Source: Phymorhynchus buccinoides (Eukaryota > Mollusca > Gastropoda > Neogastropoda > Raphitomidae). From it: a DNA stretch of 64,000 bases. This document shows, piece after piece, positions 45,001-52,400 of this stretch (positions are counted from its first letter, which is position 1; every line of letters starts with the position of its first letter). Both the position numbers and the translations under genes were made by a program. The DNA is taken from the NCBI GenBank assembly GCA_017654935.2, contig CM065693.1, forward strand, positions 20,065,591-20,129,590. The letters run 5' to 3'. The notes under the pieces were generated by a model. That model saw only the letters and a list, made by a program, of their open reading frames with translations, did no database searches and had not been told where the DNA came from.

Positions 45001-45685
45001 TATGATTGTGTACATCTTTTCTCTATAATCTTGATTCGAGTAAAGGTGAAAATGATGTTTTATGTCCTCTCGGTCATACACATATGGGACATTTGTAAAT
45101 ACAAAGATGGTGGGAACAATACTGGCTGCAATGCCCAGAGGCAGTGCAACACCAGTAAAGTCCTGAGTTAAGATAGGTGTAGCGGTAACCATGCCTCGGT
45201 TAAACCTCATCGGCTATGGTACTGCCACATGATGTACAATATAGTGATTCGAGTAAATTCGTACATGTTCGCCATTGCACAAGTGATCGATCCACAATGA
45301 ACACAAGTGAAGTCACCATGTGGCAGCCATTGCAATGAATCATGAATGGCTGAGTCCCAAGTCCACTTTTTTTCCATAACTTCGAATGCGGAGTTTTATA
45401 AATTAGTCCAAGAATAATTTTTAAGACACATATTCAAAAAGAAATAAAGCAATTCAATTCATATATTGACAAAATCAACAATTATTTAATTGAATTGAAA
45501 TAGGTTACTAAGTAGAACATGGTCTGATATTGCACAACAACGACGCAAATAACAGAATTGGTTCTTTAAATTATCAAAATACGACTTAAATAACAAATAT
45601 TTCAAGTTGAGTGACTGGTATATTTAAGCTAGAAGGAATGTACATGAACAATGACTATTTTTTAAAAACGGATGAAGCGTACCAT
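22225..45685 (-). CDS. EEF2: Eukaryotic elongation factor 2, complete
   Basis: eEF2 is the cytosolic GTPase that drives ribosomal translocation. Fourteen exons join without frameshift into 841 residues, close to the usual 842-858. Visible motifs: G1 AHVDHGKST (26-34), phospho-regulatory [15 protein letters not shown] with the eEF2-kinase Thr (57, counting Met), DSPGH (106-110), NKMD (160-163), the domain [12 protein letters not shown] block, and [11 protein letters not shown] with the diphthamide His (698). The C-terminus is [12 protein letters not shown]. The start Met is alone in exon 1, 3.9 kb upstream of exon 2. The first two nucleotides of intron 11 are GC, not GT. Introns carry MITEs, a LINE and microsatellites. 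Every intron phase checked out, so the gene looks functional. Confidence 0.98.
22837..23085. mobile_element. piggyBac-like MITE (family C)
   Basis: Ends AACCTCTTTACTGCC and GGCAGTGAAGGGGTTAAT. The left TTAA is degraded to TTCAA. The right-end motif recurs near 52965 and 55085. Confidence 0.7.
23121..23253 (-). CDS. EEF2: eEF2 exon 13
   Basis: Acceptor TTTGCAG|TGC, donor TTCG|GTTAGT (phase 1). Encodes [18 protein letters not shown] and [13 protein letters not shown]. The residue just before (from exon 12) is Ser, where most eEF2 proteins have Gln in EIQCPE. Confidence 0.97.
23311..23730. mobile_element. MITE with CAGACCTG ends
   Basis: 420 bp, left CAGACCTGCTTACCC, right GGGTAAACAGGTCTG. Flanks AGTTCA (23305-23310) and AGTTTA (23731-23736) form a 6-bp duplication with one mismatch. 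Confidence 0.85.
23781..24425. repeat. TTAA-type repeat (family D)
   Basis: Starts TTAACTCTTTCACCCCGTAC and ends ATAAGAGGGTAAAAC. Right-half copies: about 26150-26425 (TTTTGTACGGAGTGACGTCC shared, ending GAGGGTTAA); a left-end copy near 49805; a reverse piece at 29520-29702. Boundaries are approximate. Confidence 0.6.
24779..24961 (-). CDS. EEF2: eEF2 exon 12 (diphthamide site)
   Basis: 61 codons, phase 0. Encodes [13 protein letters not shown], then [20 protein letters not shown] and [10 protein letters not shown]. The His in IHRGGGQ is the residue modified to diphthamide. Donor TCG|GTGAGT. Confidence 0.98.
25006..25215. mobile_element. Family B MITE
   Basis: TTAACCTTTTGACCGCCA at the left, TGGCAGTCAAGGGGTTAA at the right; inverted relative to the FAN1 copies. 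It starts about 45 nt upstream of the exon 12 acceptor in transcript terms. Confidence 0.85.
25216..25843. other. eEF2 intron 11, shared repeat piece
   Basis: 25515-25790 resembles 46800-47330 (GGGAAGTAAATCTGTGTGCAC, TTTGTAGAAGGG-type, TTCAAAATAATGCAA-type). Otherwise AT-rich with no recognised content. Confidence 0.5.
25844..26053 (-). CDS. EEF2: eEF2 exon 11 (GC-AG donor)
   Basis: 70 codons, phase 0 both sides. Encodes [36 protein letters not shown] and [14 protein letters not shown]. The only donor that keeps frame with exon 12 is GAG|GCAAGT, a classical GC-AG splice site with a strong consensus. Confidence 0.97.
27314..27565 (-). CDS. EEF2: eEF2 exon 10
   Basis: 84 codons, phase 0. Encodes [33 protein letters not shown] and [14 protein letters not shown], the conserved domain III core. 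Donor AAG|GTCAGT. Confidence 0.98.
27617..27802. mobile_element. Reverse copy of CAGGGCTCCCA-type MITE
   Basis: Shares GGGACCCCCATCTATGAAG-type and GGTCCCAGGGAT-type blocks in reverse with 11678-11862; the ends are worn. Confidence 0.65.
28368..28858. mobile_element. Second CAGGGATGTGAGAG-family MITE
   Basis: The right end CTCTCACATCCCTG is intact; the left end is shortened to CTGTGAGAGG. ATTGTA flanks both sides (28362-28367 and 28859-28864). The interior matches 19933-20426 closely. Confidence 0.85.
28910..29168 (-). CDS. EEF2: eEF2 exon 9
   Basis: 259 nt, phase 2 in, phase 0 out. Encodes [35 protein letters not shown] and [15 protein letters not shown] (domain II to III). Donor CAG|GTGAGG. 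Confidence 0.98.
29900..30089. mobile_element. Truncated family A MITE
   Basis: The right end GGCTGGCGGTGAAAGGGTTAA is intact; the left third is missing or replaced near 29890. Confidence 0.75.
30709..30904 (-). CDS. EEF2: eEF2 exon 8
   Basis: 196 nt, phase 1 in, phase 2 out. Encodes [34 protein letters not shown] and [17 protein letters not shown] (domain II). Donor AG|GTCAGT. Confidence 0.98.
31573..31800. mobile_element. Worn family A MITE near exon 7 donor
   Basis: Starts TCCTTTCACCGCCAGCC and ends GTTGGCGGTGAAAC; both TTAA ends are lost. It ends 20 nt from the eEF2 exon 7 donor. Confidence 0.8.
31820..31958 (-). CDS. EEF2: eEF2 exon 7
   Basis: 139 nt, phase 0 in, phase 1 out. Encodes [20 protein letters not shown] and [16 protein letters not shown], the start of domain II. 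Donor CACAG|GTCAGC. Confidence 0.98.
32066..32281. mobile_element. CAGGGCTCCCA-type MITE
   Basis: CAGGGCTCCCAATCATCC to GTGAGCCCTG, about 216 bp. Same interior as 11678-11862 (TTTTTCTAGTGCATCCC shared). Confidence 0.75.
32464..33024. mobile_element. pogo/Tigger-like MITE, CAGACAAACC ends
   Basis: 561 bp, left CAGACAAACCTCTATTTTA, right TAAAATAGGGGTTTGTCTG, TA on both sides. The interior contains GGTCGTAAA-type motifs at both ends. Same style as the P1 MITEs but a different family. Confidence 0.85.
33776..34552. mobile_element. MITE with CAGACCTG ends, perfect 6-bp TSD
   Basis: 777 bp, left CAGACCTGTTTACCCTTAT, right GGTAAACAGGTCTG. GTACTG flanks both sides (33770-33775, 34553-34558). It is inserted in another dispersed repeat whose halves are 33710-33769 and 34559-34770. 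Confidence 0.92.
34770..35240. other. eEF2 intron 6 part, nothing recognised
   Basis: AT-rich intron sequence, no shared repeat or coding signal noted. Confidence 0.45.
35402..35512 (-). CDS. EEF2: eEF2 exon 6
   Basis: 37 codons, phase 0 both sides. Encodes [20 protein letters not shown] and [17 protein letters not shown], a variable part of the G' region. Acceptor TGTCAG|ATC, donor AAG|GTGGGT. Confidence 0.95.
35908..36113. repeat. Compound microsatellite GT, GTGA, GA, GC
   Basis: (GT)n at 35908-35939, then (GAGT)n to about 36030, (GA)n to about 36089, and (GC)n to about 36108. The steps suggest stepwise mutation of one founder array. Confidence 0.97.
36440..36705 (+). promoter_or_regulatory. 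Promoter-like segment inside eEF2 intron 5
   Basis: Contains ATTGG (36566) and CCAATCAG (36589), about 25 nt apart, a non-repetitive CG-containing stretch and, on the plus strand, GTAAAGTAAAA|GTGAGT, which looks like a short first exon end. No coding region follows. Speculative. Confidence 0.25.
37328..37561 (-). CDS. EEF2: eEF2 exon 5
   Basis: 78 codons, phase 0 both sides. Encodes [39 protein letters not shown] and [11 protein letters not shown] (G' domain). Donor CAG|GTGAGC. Confidence 0.98.
38295..38503 (-). CDS. EEF2: eEF2 exon 4 (NKMD)
   Basis: 209 nt, phase 1 in, phase 0 out. Encodes [35 protein letters not shown] and [18 protein letters not shown] is the guanine-specificity motif. 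Donor GCT|GTGGGT is weak but required by the frame. Confidence 0.97.
39703..40152. mobile_element. Element with GGGCTGCCTACC ends
   Basis: About 450 bp, left GGGCTGCCTACCCTC, right GGACGGTAGGCAGCCC, with subterminal TTTCCAGGGACA repeats at both sides. A clear target duplication was not found. Confidence 0.72.
40153..40315. mobile_element. Degenerate family A MITE fragment
   Basis: Retains CAGGGTCTGTTATACAATG-type and GAATTCCCAGCATTGCA-type interior; both ends are unrecognisable. Confidence 0.55.
40677..40864 (-). CDS. EEF2: eEF2 exon 3 (DSPGH)
   Basis: 188 nt, phase 2 in, phase 1 out. Encodes [35 protein letters not shown] and [13 protein letters not shown]. Acceptor ACCAG|GGCC, donor CTG|GTCAGT. 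Confidence 0.98.
41080..41180. repeat. Short minisatellite, 30-bp unit
   Basis: GTCTGCCATCAATGCCGGCG with GACCATTACT, three full and one shortened unit, in eEF2 intron 2. Confidence 0.93.
41605..41819 (-). CDS. EEF2: eEF2 exon 2 (P-loop, eEF2K site)
   Basis: 215 nt. Acceptor GTGTGCAG|GTG begins with the second codon; Met comes from exon 1. Encodes [34 protein letters not shown] and [18 protein letters not shown]. Donor TCAAC|GTATGT. Confidence 0.98.
41885..42135 (+). repeat. Dispersed repeat (family S4)
   Basis: Shares CTGATTGCAAAATCAAAATA-type, TGACACTGACAGG-type and AACCAGTCCCAGGG-type blocks with the reverse copy at 50650-50920. Confidence 0.65.
43012..43374. mobile_element. MITE with CAGGCATGGGAATT ends, perfect 6-bp TSD
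   Basis: 363 bp, left CAGGCATGGGAATT, right AATTCCCATGCCTG, flanked by AATGCT at 43006-43011 and 43375-43380. Ends resemble those at 11263-11447. It contains a poly-T run near 43240. Confidence 0.92.
43889..45240 (-). pseudogene. LINE reverse-transcriptase fragment in eEF2 intron 1
   Basis: The minus-strand frame at 44945-44139 has the RT order: [48 protein letters not shown] (motif A), [13 protein letters not shown] (motif B, usually PQGS) and [11 protein letters not shown] (motif C). A continuing frame at 44134-43889 has [18 protein letters not shown] and IRPFLT, as in CR1/L2-like ORF2. The two frames are offset by a frameshift near 44137. The endonuclease domain and ORF2 tail are missing. 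45060-45240 shares sequence with 16975-17165, so that piece is a separate dispersed unit or part of the same LINE. Confidence 0.85.
45683..45685 (-). CDS. EEF2: eEF2 exon 1, start codon only
   Basis: Minus strand reads CCAAG ATG|GTACGC: start codon followed directly by a donor. Joining to exon 2 (CAG|GTGAAC) gives M-VNFTVEQ, the invariant eEF2 N-terminus. An exon 1 ending right after ATG is, as I recall, also the arrangement in mammalian EEF2. No other upstream ATG-plus-donor was found in a suitable context. Confidence 0.82.
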
Positions 45686-45755
45686 CTTGGATTGTTTTAT
45701 GATTCCACTCCACCACCACGGTCAATGCTGTGTCTCTCTCAAGACGTCAGCGAGT

Positions 45756-45788
45756 AAAAGGAAGAGGACGTGGAAAAGTCACGTGACG
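45756..45788 (-). promoter_or_regulatory. eEF2 5'TOP start and E-box
   Basis: On the minus strand CCTCTTCCTTTT (45767-45756) has the form of a 5' terminal oligopyrimidine start, about 82 nt before the ATG. GTCACGTGAC (45788-45779), a palindromic E-box, lies just upstream, and TGACGTCT (45749-45742) lies within the leader. TOP starts are known on eEF2 and ribosomal-protein mRNAs of animals and give mTORC1 control; here this is inferred from sequence. Confidence 0.6.
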
Positions 45789-47509
45789 GTAGTTTCGCAC
45801 GAAATGACATGCACATGTCATTATTACATTTTTACAGAAAAAATCCCATAACTCTCTGTTTTTCATTCTATATTATCATCAGATTCGTTCGCTGAGCATT
45901 TACTATATTCACTCATTGAATAATTTGCAAGTCAAATGACTAATTAAAAAATTTTCGAAAATAATTTGGATGACTTCTTGTTATTAGTATCTGCTGCTTG
46001 ACATCTTCTTGTCCAAAAGAGGCTTCATGGACACGATTTATTGTTAAACCTTTAATTTCTGTGGTTTTATCAGGTAAAACCATTTGTGTGTTTGATTAAA
46101 CTATATTGCTTTGGTTTCATTCTTAATTTTGTTGGGTTATTCTGCAAAAATAGTGTTTTTCTTCGTTTCTTTCACATTGGATGACTGATGGAGGATGCAG
46201 ACTCAGACTAACAGCTTACTCAGTGCTCGTCTGCTGCATTATAATTACACTATGTCACTGTCACTGGTGTCAAGAATGAAGGCTTGCTTGTGGTTATAAT
46301 CAAATTATGTTACTTTGGCAACAGTGTCACCATTTTAAGGGTACTCAAACAGGAGATTATTGGTAAAGTTTCTTTATTTGTAATATTATTGATTGCAGAT
46401 GTTTGATCATCGTCATGATAGTTGATACAGTCCTAGAGCTAATGAGTAATACTCACATTAGCACGTAAGGAGGGACATATCTACCATTTTAGTAAGCCTA
46501 GCCTATCATGTGCTCTTTCGCTCACAGCTGAAATTAGAGTCCCTTCAGGATTTCCGGGTTAGTGCTTCAGGGACACACAAATGTGCGTTATAGGAAACAC
46601 TGCATTGCCAGTAGCGAGTAGGTAGGCGCCAGTAATCGTCTTACACATGGTAGACTATTTTTAGAGCTCATATCTGTGCATTTCGATTGATTTGACGCAT
46701 TTAATAAAGTAGTTGATCGTTTTTAGTTCTCTTGAAAAATTAACAGGGTTCAAGTCGTTCCACCAATATATGGCCGGAATTAATATAAAACTGTCAATTT
46801 GTTTCAAGGGAAGTAAATCTGTGTGCACACTGGCACACATTGGTCACTTCTAATCTCGCTTCGCTCCCTAGACTACACTTTTGCCTCTTACTATGCGTTT
46901 GTAGTGGTTTGAAGTGGGGAAACTACTTGACATAGAGTTTTTTCTATATAAAGTCTATATATAAAAAAAAGTCTGATCTACCACTTCCCTATGTTTAAAC
47001 CTGAAGTAAAAACCTGTAGTCATCTTTCATTTCTCTTTTTGTTTATGTCTTCTTCCGATTGGGGATGTTTATCCTGCCCCACGCCCAAAGTCTTCGTTTA
47101 GACTGCTATTGGCGCACAGGATGCATGCTTTGTGAGTTCGTGTCATCCATTCCACCGGCACACATGGCCTACTCGTACCGAATAGTGGAATGGGCTTTAA
47201 CGTGCACGCAAGATCTTGTGCGTGCGTTCGCACACGGGATCTCAGTTTTAGGTCTCATCCGAAGGACATGTCTGTTTTGTTTGTGTGTATGGCTGGAGTT
47301 TTTTTAATAATTCAAAATCATTGCGATGCGAATGAGTTCTGTTCAGTGTTCATAAGCAAATTAAATCTTATGTCCTTGACCAGAAATCTCTGGCTTAGAG
47401 AATGATGTTTTATAAGTATTTAGTTTTTACTGTTTGAATGTAAAACACCATTATGATTCATCGGTTCGTTTATATTTTGTTGAAAGAAAATGTTTGTTTG
47501 TTCCTACAG
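45789..47509. other. Divergent intergenic region
   Basis: Lies between the eEF2 start and the next plus-strand gene. 46800-47330 is a dispersed repeat related to 25515-25790, with a TCTCATCCGAAGGAC piece near 47255. A 5' non-coding exon of the downstream gene is probably here but could not be placed. Confidence 0.5.
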
Positions 47510-49367
47510 GTTAATCAGGTTTTGAAGGGGGAAAAAAAAGAAAAGAAAAGAAAGGAGAAAAGAAAGAAAAAGAGAACGAAAGATGTCGGATGCAGAGGAG
47601 AGAGGTTCCTATGATAATGTGTCCGATAACGACGGCATTGAAGAAGACCAGCTTCAAGCCTGCGGTGGAAGTTCACCACCCAACCCAGCACACGTGTTTG
47701 AGCAGTCCATGCTGTCTACACTGGATGACGGGGCTGATAGCTTCAGCATCGAAGTTCACCTAGGGGGAGGTAACTCACGCCATGCCAGCGAGATCAGCTC
47801 CATCTCTTATCAGAACCTTCTGGAGGAAGGGGACGCCACCAACACCACCATGCTGTCTCGCAGAGGAAGCGAAGACAGCACAGACTCTTACCCTCTCGAT
47901 TTTGAAAACGAGCTTCCTCCTGACGATATGGAAACCTTTGAAGCTTCAGACCTGCCTTTGTCGGAACACTACACCAGCTGGAGAATGAAGCAGGGAGCCA
48001 AGAGAAACACCAACAATCCTGAGGGCGAGGAAGTGTCAAGGGAGCAGTTGTCTCGCTCGCCTTCCAAAACGGCATCACCAGGAGGCGCCAGCGGGGGAGA
48101 CAAAAGAAGAGAGCGATCCCGAGATGGGAAGAGAAACAGCGGTGGATCAGAAGGAGCAAGCTCTGATGCCAACCTTTGCAAAAAGACTTTGCAGAGTTTG
48201 AATGTTTCAGACGCTTCCTTTGTTCAAGATTCCTCGGCTGTTTTGAGACGGAAAACTGCTGCCCAGGGAACAGGTGCTATAGCTAAGGAGGAAACCAATG
48301 GATCGAAGAAGAGGAACAGTCTAGAAATCCGAAACAACATTCCTGTGGTTGGTGAAGTGAAGACTTATGAAGCCAACAATGGGGCCACTCAGAAACCTCA
48401 TTCTATCAAACCGAAAATTAAAAGTCTGAAGCAGTCCCCAGGTTTGGCTCGAAGAATCCAAGAACAGGGTGGTAAAAGAGATGGTTCCAGCTCAGAAAGA
48501 GAGAGTGAAGAATATGGTGAAAGTGCCGCTAGTCACCCTCAAGGACTTGAAATCAAAGAATATGAGGCAGAAAAGATGAACGAAGGTGGCAAAAAAGATG
48601 TCATAATGCCTGTGCGGAAAAATGTGGACATTGAAAATGAGTATGACTATGTCAAATACGCCCGTGTTCAGCATGGAAACTCTTACGTAGGCATGCGGTT
48701 AGCATACTCAAGCTCCAACGATTCCATAAGCCTAAAACGCAACAGCCATGGGAGCAACTCTATAGACAGTTCACGCGAACCTTCCCCGGAAAAAGTCCTC
48801 CATCAGAAGATTCTTAGCGATCTCAATGGACACGTGGCGCAGGAAAGAGTGTGTGAAGATTCTCTGACGGAAATCCCCCTCAATTCGGACTCGTGCCAAC
48901 ATGAAGGCAGGAAAGCTTTCACCCTATCCCCTGAAGCCACAGAGTGTGACAGTGTGGAGGTGGAGAGTGTCACGTCTGATGGGGAGAACTCCACGCCGGG
49001 GTTCCCCACAGTGGAGGACGGTTTGTCCAGCAGCCAAGGGAGCGATGCTGAGGATGGTTCCACAGCGTTCGACCCTAGCTCTCCGTCCCACCAGCTGCGC
49101 ATGAAGCAGAAGGCCAGCGTGGAGCAGGAGATGAGCAAGACTTCAGAAGAAGATGATGTGAGTAGTTGTCGGTTTTCTCTTCCTTCTTCAACAGAAACTA
49201 GTTACAAAGACGTGCTGCAAGTTTTGTTTTGTTTTGTGTGGTTGTCAGTGTGTGTGTGTGCCAAAGTCAGTAGGCATTTTGTTGTTGTTTACAAGTAAGA
49301 AATTAAGTGCATTTGTCTTGTTCCTGTTAATATAGTGTTATGTCTTTTATGGTCAGAGTCTTTGGTG

Positions 49368-49421
<54 letters not shown>

Positions 49422-52400
49422 AATACCTTTTGTTTTTAAAGTGAAAATAGGTGCAGTTGTTTTCATTTTACAATGCACCAGACCACACAGAGAAAGTGCA
49501 AGGAAAAGGAAGGCAAAGTGAGTGAAATAACTATGTTTACACTAATTACAGGTATGCTTGTAAGCTTCTAAATGGAAGTTGGAAGTGGTTAACCTAAAAT
49601 TATAATTTTGGCCTCGAAATGCCTTGAAACCAAACATTCCGAAGCAAAAGCAAACGAGATGACAAACCATATAAATATGTTCCCAGTTCTTAAGATGAGA
49701 GACGGACATACAGAGAAAGACCAGGCATGGTAATCTTCAGAAAGTTCTCTGAATTCAGTGAAAAGTGAATGTAGAAAAGCAAATTTATGTCAGAATGGGT
49801 TTTAACTCTTTCACTCTGTACTAATTCCTAGTAGCTTTTCACCACAGATACTTTTGCCTACTTTGTATTGTATTGTATTGACTATTGTATTGTTGGACAG
49901 AACAAGTTTCTGGCTATACATGACTCATCATGAGCAAGTTTCTTTGACTATAAATGTATAATATTTCTCCAATTTCACACCAGGAATACAGTCATCTTGT
50001 TCTGACTGCGTTGTTTACCTCTTACTCTTAGCCACTATTGGCCGCACATTCAGTTAGTCTTTTCAAAAGCTGTTTGTGACAAAATTAGCCCCATTTTGCT
50101 CAAGGGAAAGCATTCAGAAGACAGATAAATGGTTGCTGATTATAAATAAACAAATTTGTTCCCGTAGACCATACATTAGCAGTGCACTGTTCAGAGTCAA
50201 AGTCACCACACATTATATTCATGGAGCGTGCTGAACGAAGGGAGCTTATGCCATGTATAGTGACTGCCACATGACATACTGAAAAAGTTAAGCTTGAGGA
50301 GATGCCTTTTCCCAAATATTTTAACAGTTTTATCAGTGTTGTTGTTGTTGTTCCCTGGCTTAAACGACTCCAGGGATCATCCCAACAGCCAGAGCACTTG
50401 AACAATTCAGTACAAATGCATCAGCTAGGGATGAGAACATTAGTACGTGTGTGACCGTTTTTGATTACCCGCCATGTGGGCAGCCACATTCCGTCTTCGG
50501 GGGATTTTAGACTGATGATGTTATGCTGGGAGCTTGTCATGGCTTAAGACAATCCACGCACAACCATTCAGAGCATAACAACATTTTGATGTAGCCTTGG
50601 CGTTCTAGCTTATGTCAACTGGACTGACACAGCCTCATGCTAAGGCAAGTTTTATCAGTGATTGCCATAGGAATTTGGAAAACCAATCCCATCACCAAAA
50701 ATGCCCTCCAACAACCGGAATCAAAACCAGTCCCAGGGAAATAAAAACCAGTGAAAACCACACTATCAAACTCAAAGCCTCTGTTAAACAATCTATCAGT
50801 CCTAGCAAAACACTTTCAGTCCCTCAGGGACTGACACAGTGACAGGTCAAAAAATGTTCAGTATTTTGGTTAATTGCAATCAGTATTTTACTGATACTAG
50901 CGCAACGCCTAGTACTGGCAAATCCCAGAACCAGTAACACCTAGTACCGGTACCGCCAAGAACCGGTAATGATGAGTAGCGGTTTCGCCGGGTCCGCAAA
51001 ATATTATGTTATTAGAGAGAGAGAGAGAGAGAGAGACAGACAGGCAGAGAGAGAGACCGACAGGAAGAGAGAGAGACAGACAGAGACACATAGACATACA
51101 GAGACATGAGACACAGAGAGAGAGACAGACAGACAAATCCAGAGAGAGAGAGAGACAGAGGAAGGAGAGAGCTCAGAGAGAGAGAAACAGCGACTCTCGC
51201 TCGCTCCCCCCCTCTGAGAGAGAGAAACAGCGTTTGGACGGGTCCCGTTTCGCCAAGTCAGCGAAACTGTAAATTGGTGCATACCGCGCGCGTTTATGAA
51301 CGGATGCTGTTCAAATTTCATGCCAGGCTTTGTCCCGGCCATAGCAAGCCCTGACAGCAAATTTGAAGCGATTCGGTTAAAAAAACGGCGGAGTTATTTG
51401 TGAAAAGGTGAAGCGGCGTATGGCGCGCGCGTTTGAACCGATTCGCTTCCGGTTTGGTACACAGGATAGTCACCATCCCCGGTCATCTTCCTGCCGAATT
51501 CGAAGGCAATCCGCCCAGAAACACCGGAGATACGGGCGCCGAGAGGCCGGCGGATGCGCGTTTCGCGCATTTGCCGAACCGCGCAAATGACACGGCCACC
51601 TCGGTTGCTGTTGCCATCGCCCCGTTAGGGCTCACAGCAAATTTAAAGCGATTCGGTCGAAAAACGGCTGAGTTATAAGGCCCGTTTTGTGTTTCACGCA
51701 CACAGACACACACACACACACAACTTTGCCTTTTTACTATATATGATTTACCACTACCAGTAAACGTGATCATTGGTTTTATATATTTGTCCTCAAGAGA
51801 AATTGCCCTCTGATCACCCACCATGATTAAAGGGCTCTTTACCCCAGACCCCGTTAATTGATTAAACAATGTCTTCGAACACCCCCATATATTTTCAGAA
51901 AAGCATGCTTTTCCTCCATTACCATGCCTGAAGACAAACATTCTACGTGTAGAGAAAGAGATTGGAGCGACACAGGACTTAGCTGTTCACTGTTGGTTGA
52001 CTCACCATTTTTCTTATCCTCTTTTTTTCTCCCCCCCCCCCCTCCTACCCCCCCACCCCACCCCGAAGTCCAAGAAATACTTCTGTGAATCACATTCACT
52101 AGTGACTAAATGTTGACTTTTTTTCACAATTTGTACACTGATGTTGAATCTTTGCTAAAAGAAAACTGACATAATGGGCATCTTTGTTCACTGTTGGTTG
52201 ACTCACCATTTTTCTTATCCTCTTTTTTTCTCCCCCCCCCCCCCCCCACACCCCCCACCCCACCCAGAAGTCCAAGAAATACTTCTGTGAATCACTAGTG
52301 ACTAAATGTTGACTTCTTTCAGAATTTTTACACTGATGTTGAATCTTTGCTAAAAGAAAACTGACATAATGGGCATCTTTGTCAGGATATTGGCGATCAT

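Noticed and set aside
51006..51360. Charged frames of Arg/Glu repeats
   Set aside because: Translation of GA microsatellite.
51483..51941. 152-residue minus-strand frame, repeated at 53599-54060
   Set aside because: Duplicated only because the DNA is duplicated; content crosses a CA microsatellite and repeat pieces, no recognised domain.
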